A stretch of 64,000 nucleotides of DNA from Heyndrickxia coagulans 36D1 (GTDB lineage: Bacteria; Bacillota; Bacilli; Bacillales; Bacillaceae_C). A program made the translations under genes and the position numbers. Numbering within the stretch: the first letter of the stretch is position 1; every line of letters starts with the position of its first letter. Shown here one piece after another: positions 62,066 through 64,000 of this stretch. A model generated the notes under the pieces. It saw only the letters and a list, made by a program, of their open reading frames with translations. It had not been told where the DNA came from and did no database searches. The stretch lies in NCBI RefSeq assembly GCF_000169195.2, contig NC_016023.1, positions 3,038,001 to 3,102,000 of the forward strand. The letters are read 5' to 3'.

Positions 62066-63187
62066 ATGGTGAATGAAGAACGGTTAGTAAAAGAATTTTT
62101 TGAACTGGTTCAGGTGGATTCGGAAACCGGACATGAAGAAGAAATTGGCAAGGTCTTAAAACAAAAATTTGAAGGCCTTGGCCTTGAAGTATATGAGGAT
62201 GATACAAAAGCAAAAACGGGGCACGGCTTTGGCAATCTGATCTGCACATTGAAAGGCAATGTTCCTGAAGCGACGCCGATTTATTTTACTTCCCATATGG
62301 ATACCGTCGTTCCGGGGAAAGGCATCAAACCGTCCATCAAAGACGGCTGGATCCAATCAGACGGCACGACAATCCTCGGATCTGACGACAAAGCCGGGCT
62401 CTCCGCGATGTTGGAAATGATCCGGGTATTGAAAGAAGACCAGATCCGCCACGGGGATATCCAGTTTGTCATTACTGTCGGCGAAGAGTCCGGTCTGGTC
62501 GGTTCGCGCGCGCTCGATTCGTCGCTGTTAAAAGCAAAATACGGCTTTGCCCTTGACAGCGACGGCCCGGTTGGCACGATTGTGACGGCTGCCCCGACGC
62601 AGGCCAAAATCAAAGCAACCATTTTAGGCAAAACCGCCCATGCCGGTGTGGCGCCGGAAAAAGGGGTCTCCGCGATCACCATTGCCGCAAAAGCGATCGC
62701 AAAAATGCCGCTCGGCCGCATTGACAGTGAAACGACCGCGAATATCGGGCGCTTTGAAGGCGGTCAGGCAACCAATATCGTTTGCGACCGCGTCGATATT
62801 CTGGCGGAAGCCCGTTCACTCGTTCCGGAAAAAATGGAAACACAGGTTGCCAAAATGAAAACCGCTTTTGAACAGACGGCACTGGAAATGGGCGGAAAAG
62901 CGGAAGTCGAAGTGAACGTCGTGTACCCGGGATTTAAATTCTCAGACGGCGACCAAGTGGTGGAAGTGGCCAAAAAAGCAGCAGCAAAAATCGGCTGCGA
63001 GAGCAAGCTGGAGCAAAGCGGGGGCGGAAGCGACGCCAACGTCATTGCAGGATTTAACATCCCGACGGTCAATCTCGGCACAGGGTATGAAGAAATCCAT
63101 ACGACAAAAGAAAGAATTCCGGTTAAAGAACTGGTCAAACTGGCTGAGATGGCGGTTGCCATTGCGGAAGTGGCCGGCGGGGAGTAA
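62066..63187 (+). CDS. yqjE: M20-family peptidase YqjE (tripeptidase T-like)
   Basis: A 373-residue metallopeptidase. Zinc ligands and catalytic residues appear in TSHMDTVVPG, GSDDKAGLSAML, GEESGLVGSRA and the final GYEEIHTTKERI (last His ligand); the dimerisation domain is about residues 180-290. Resembles tripeptidase T and acts in the cytoplasm; its substrate is not known. TTGGAGG before the ATG. CheW-like gene follows. Confidence 0.92.
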   Translation: MVNEERLVKEFFELVQVDSETGHEEEIGKVLKQKFEGLGLEVYEDDTKAKTGHGFGNLICTLKGNVPEATPIYFTSHMDTVVPGKGIKPSIKDGWIQSDGTTILGSDDKAGLSAMLEMIRVLKEDQIRHGDIQFVITVGEESGLVGSRALDSSLLKAKYGFALDSDGPVGTIVTAAPTQAKIKATILGKTAHAGVAPEKGVSAITIAAKAIAKMPLGRIDSETTANIGRFEGGQATNIVCDRVDILAEARSLVPEKMETQVAKMKTAFEQTALEMGGKAEVEVNVVYPGFKFSDGDQVVEVAKKAAAKIGCESKLEQSGGGSDANVIAGFNIPTVNLGTGYEEIHTTKERIPVKELVKLAEMAVAIAEVAGGE

Positions 63188-63244
63188 CAGGATTTGAGGC
63201 GGAAGCGGGATAACCGCTTCCTTTTTAAGAAAGGAAGCGATCAG

Positions 63245-63721
63245 TTGGAAGCGCTCAATAAATATATCATTTTTAAAACGAGGGAAGAGGAGTACGGCAT
63301 TCATATTGGATCGGTCATTTCTGTTGAAAAGGCGCAAGCAGCCAATCCCGTCCCAAAACTGCCTGCATTTGTACGGGGCATCATGAAGGTGAGGGATGAA
63401 CTGATCCCGGTTATTGACGTCGAACATTGTTTTTACCAGACACCGCTTTCTTCCATAGAGGACGCCCGCATTATCGTCGTCCGGACAGAAGCCATTCCGG
63501 TCGGCCTGCTCGTCAAAGAGGCAAACGACATCGTGGAAATACAGGAAGAAGAGAAAAAACAGATCGGCCTTGCCGGCTACGGGCGGACAAATTATTTTAC
63601 GGCTGTTGCCAGTTTGAAGGACAGGCTGATTACCATTGTGGATGCCGATTTGTTTACGGCGTCGCTTGAAGGGATTGCAGACATTGCCGCTTATATGAAA
63701 GAAGCGGCCGGAAATTTGTGA
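63245..63721 (+). CDS. Orphan CheW-like protein
   Basis: A 158-residue single CheW domain (NKYIIFKTREEEYGIHIGSVISVEKAQ, VRGIMKVRDELIPVIDV, ARIIVVRTEAIPVGLLVKEANDIVEI). CheW couples chemoreceptors to the kinase CheA. No other chemotaxis gene is near. TTG 63245 follows AAGGAAG by 8-9 nt; the frame to 63194 lacks a site. It lies 20 nt before the polymerase IV gene and in the same direction, so they may be co-transcribed. Signalling versus a derived role is unknown. Confidence 0.85.
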   Translation: MEALNKYIIFKTREEEYGIHIGSVISVEKAQAANPVPKLPAFVRGIMKVRDELIPVIDVEHCFYQTPLSSIEDARIIVVRTEAIPVGLLVKEANDIVEIQEEEKKQIGLAGYGRTNYFTAVASLKDRLITIVDADLFTASLEGIADIAAYMKEAAGNL

Positions 63722-63740
63722 AGTACCGGAGTGGGTAAAG

Positions 63741-64000
63741 ATGAAAGCATTTTATCCGAAAAACGGCCGTGTCATTTTGCATGTCGATATGAACAGTTTT
63801 TTCGCTTCGGTTGAAATGGCGGAAAACCCTGCGCTTAAAGGGAAGCCGCTGGCCGTTGCCGGGAATCCGAAAGAACGAAAAGGCATCATTGTGACGTGCA
63901 GTTATGAAGCGAGAAAATTCGGTGTAAAAACGACCATGCCGGTGTGGGAAGCAAAAAAACGCTGCCCGGATCTTTTAATCGTGCCACCCCGTTTTGATCT
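63741..64000 (+). CDS. dinB: DNA polymerase IV (Y family), 5' part
   Basis: The first 86 codons of a Y-family translesion polymerase, cut by the window end. VILHVDMNSFFASVEMAENPALKG carries the first catalytic Asp, then KPLAVAGNPKERKGIIVTCSYEARKFGVKTTMPVWEAKKRCPDLLIVPP, the conserved palm/fingers start. Equivalent by place to B. subtilis yqjH (polY1). AAAG-type site before ATG 63741 is weak; translation may depend on the cheW-like gene. Confidence 0.95.
   Translation, partial: MKAFYPKNGRVILHVDMNSFFASVEMAENPALKGKPLAVAGNPKERKGIIVTCSYEARKFGVKTTMPVWEAKKRCPDLLIVPPRFD

Overview
The window is chromosomal DNA from a spore-forming, competence-gene-carrying member of the Bacillaceae. Gene content and order follow the Bacillus subtilis yqgW-to-yqjH segment very closely (comG, gcv, spoIIIA, accBC, nusB-folD-xse-ispA-dxs, argR-recN-spoIVB-spo0A, bkd, yqjE, DNA polymerase IV). 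From protein wording and overall composition I infer Heyndrickxia (Bacillus) coagulans or a close relative; that species call is inference, not proof. No rRNA, tRNA, CRISPR array, insertion sequence or prophage was recognised.

Layout. 1-2.1 kb: small conserved genes yqgW, yqgX, yqgY and a Cys-rich winged-helix regulator divergent from the competence operon. 2.2-7 kb: comGA-GG (type IV-like pseudopilus for DNA uptake) running into aroK and yqzE. 7-9.5 kb (minus strand): yqhG and the SNF2-type helicase gene yqhH. 9.5-13.9 kb: a tandem glycine riboswitch with its terminator, then gcvT-gcvPA-gcvPB. 13.9-15.4 kb: rhodanese yqhL and lipM.

15.4-24.9 kb is an accessory block placed between lipM and yqhO, where B. 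subtilis has mntR. It holds a B12-dependent (class II) ribonucleotide reductase behind two NrdR-box-like sites, and then the remains of a phenylacetate (paa) catabolic cluster. A 5' fragment of a ferredoxin-NADP reductase-like gene is fused by deletion to a 3' fragment of an enoyl-CoA hydratase gene. Aldehyde dehydrogenase, paaH-like, paaJ-like, paaX and a nitronate-monooxygenase-like gene follow intact. The ring epoxidase (paaABC...), ligase (paaK) and ring-opening genes are absent from the window. The promoter and a perfect 10+10 bp inverted repeat still stand in front of the truncated first gene.

25-30.4 kb: yqhO, yqhP, yqhQ, yqhR, aroQ, a prolidase-type peptidase and efp. 30.5-35.7 kb: the eight-gene spoIIIA operon (mother-cell to forespore channel). 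36-45.2 kb: accB-accC, asp23-like yqhY, nusB, folD, xseA-xseB, ispA, dxs, tlyA. 45.3-50.8 kb: argR, recN, spoIVB, spo0A, yqiK, yqzF. 51.1-59.3 kb: the branched-chain keto acid (bkd) locus, with a bkdR activator gene broken by two 1-bp frameshifts, an intact-looking sigma-54 promoter, and bcd-lpdV-bkdAA-bkdAB-bkdB but no ptb or buk. 59.4-64 kb: a lone fruK-like kinase, brxB, an L,D-transpeptidase, the 30-residue Prli42-like protein, yqjE, an orphan CheW-like gene, and the start of DNA polymerase IV, cut by the window end.

Most of the window is ordinary core genome. The noteworthy parts are the decayed paa cluster with its preserved control region, the frameshifted bkdR in front of a preserved sigma-54 promoter, the loss of ptb/buk, the NrdR-box/class II RNR insertion, the Fe-S-type regulator beside comG, and several unusual start codons. 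I did not find convincing evidence of a wholly new multi-gene system.
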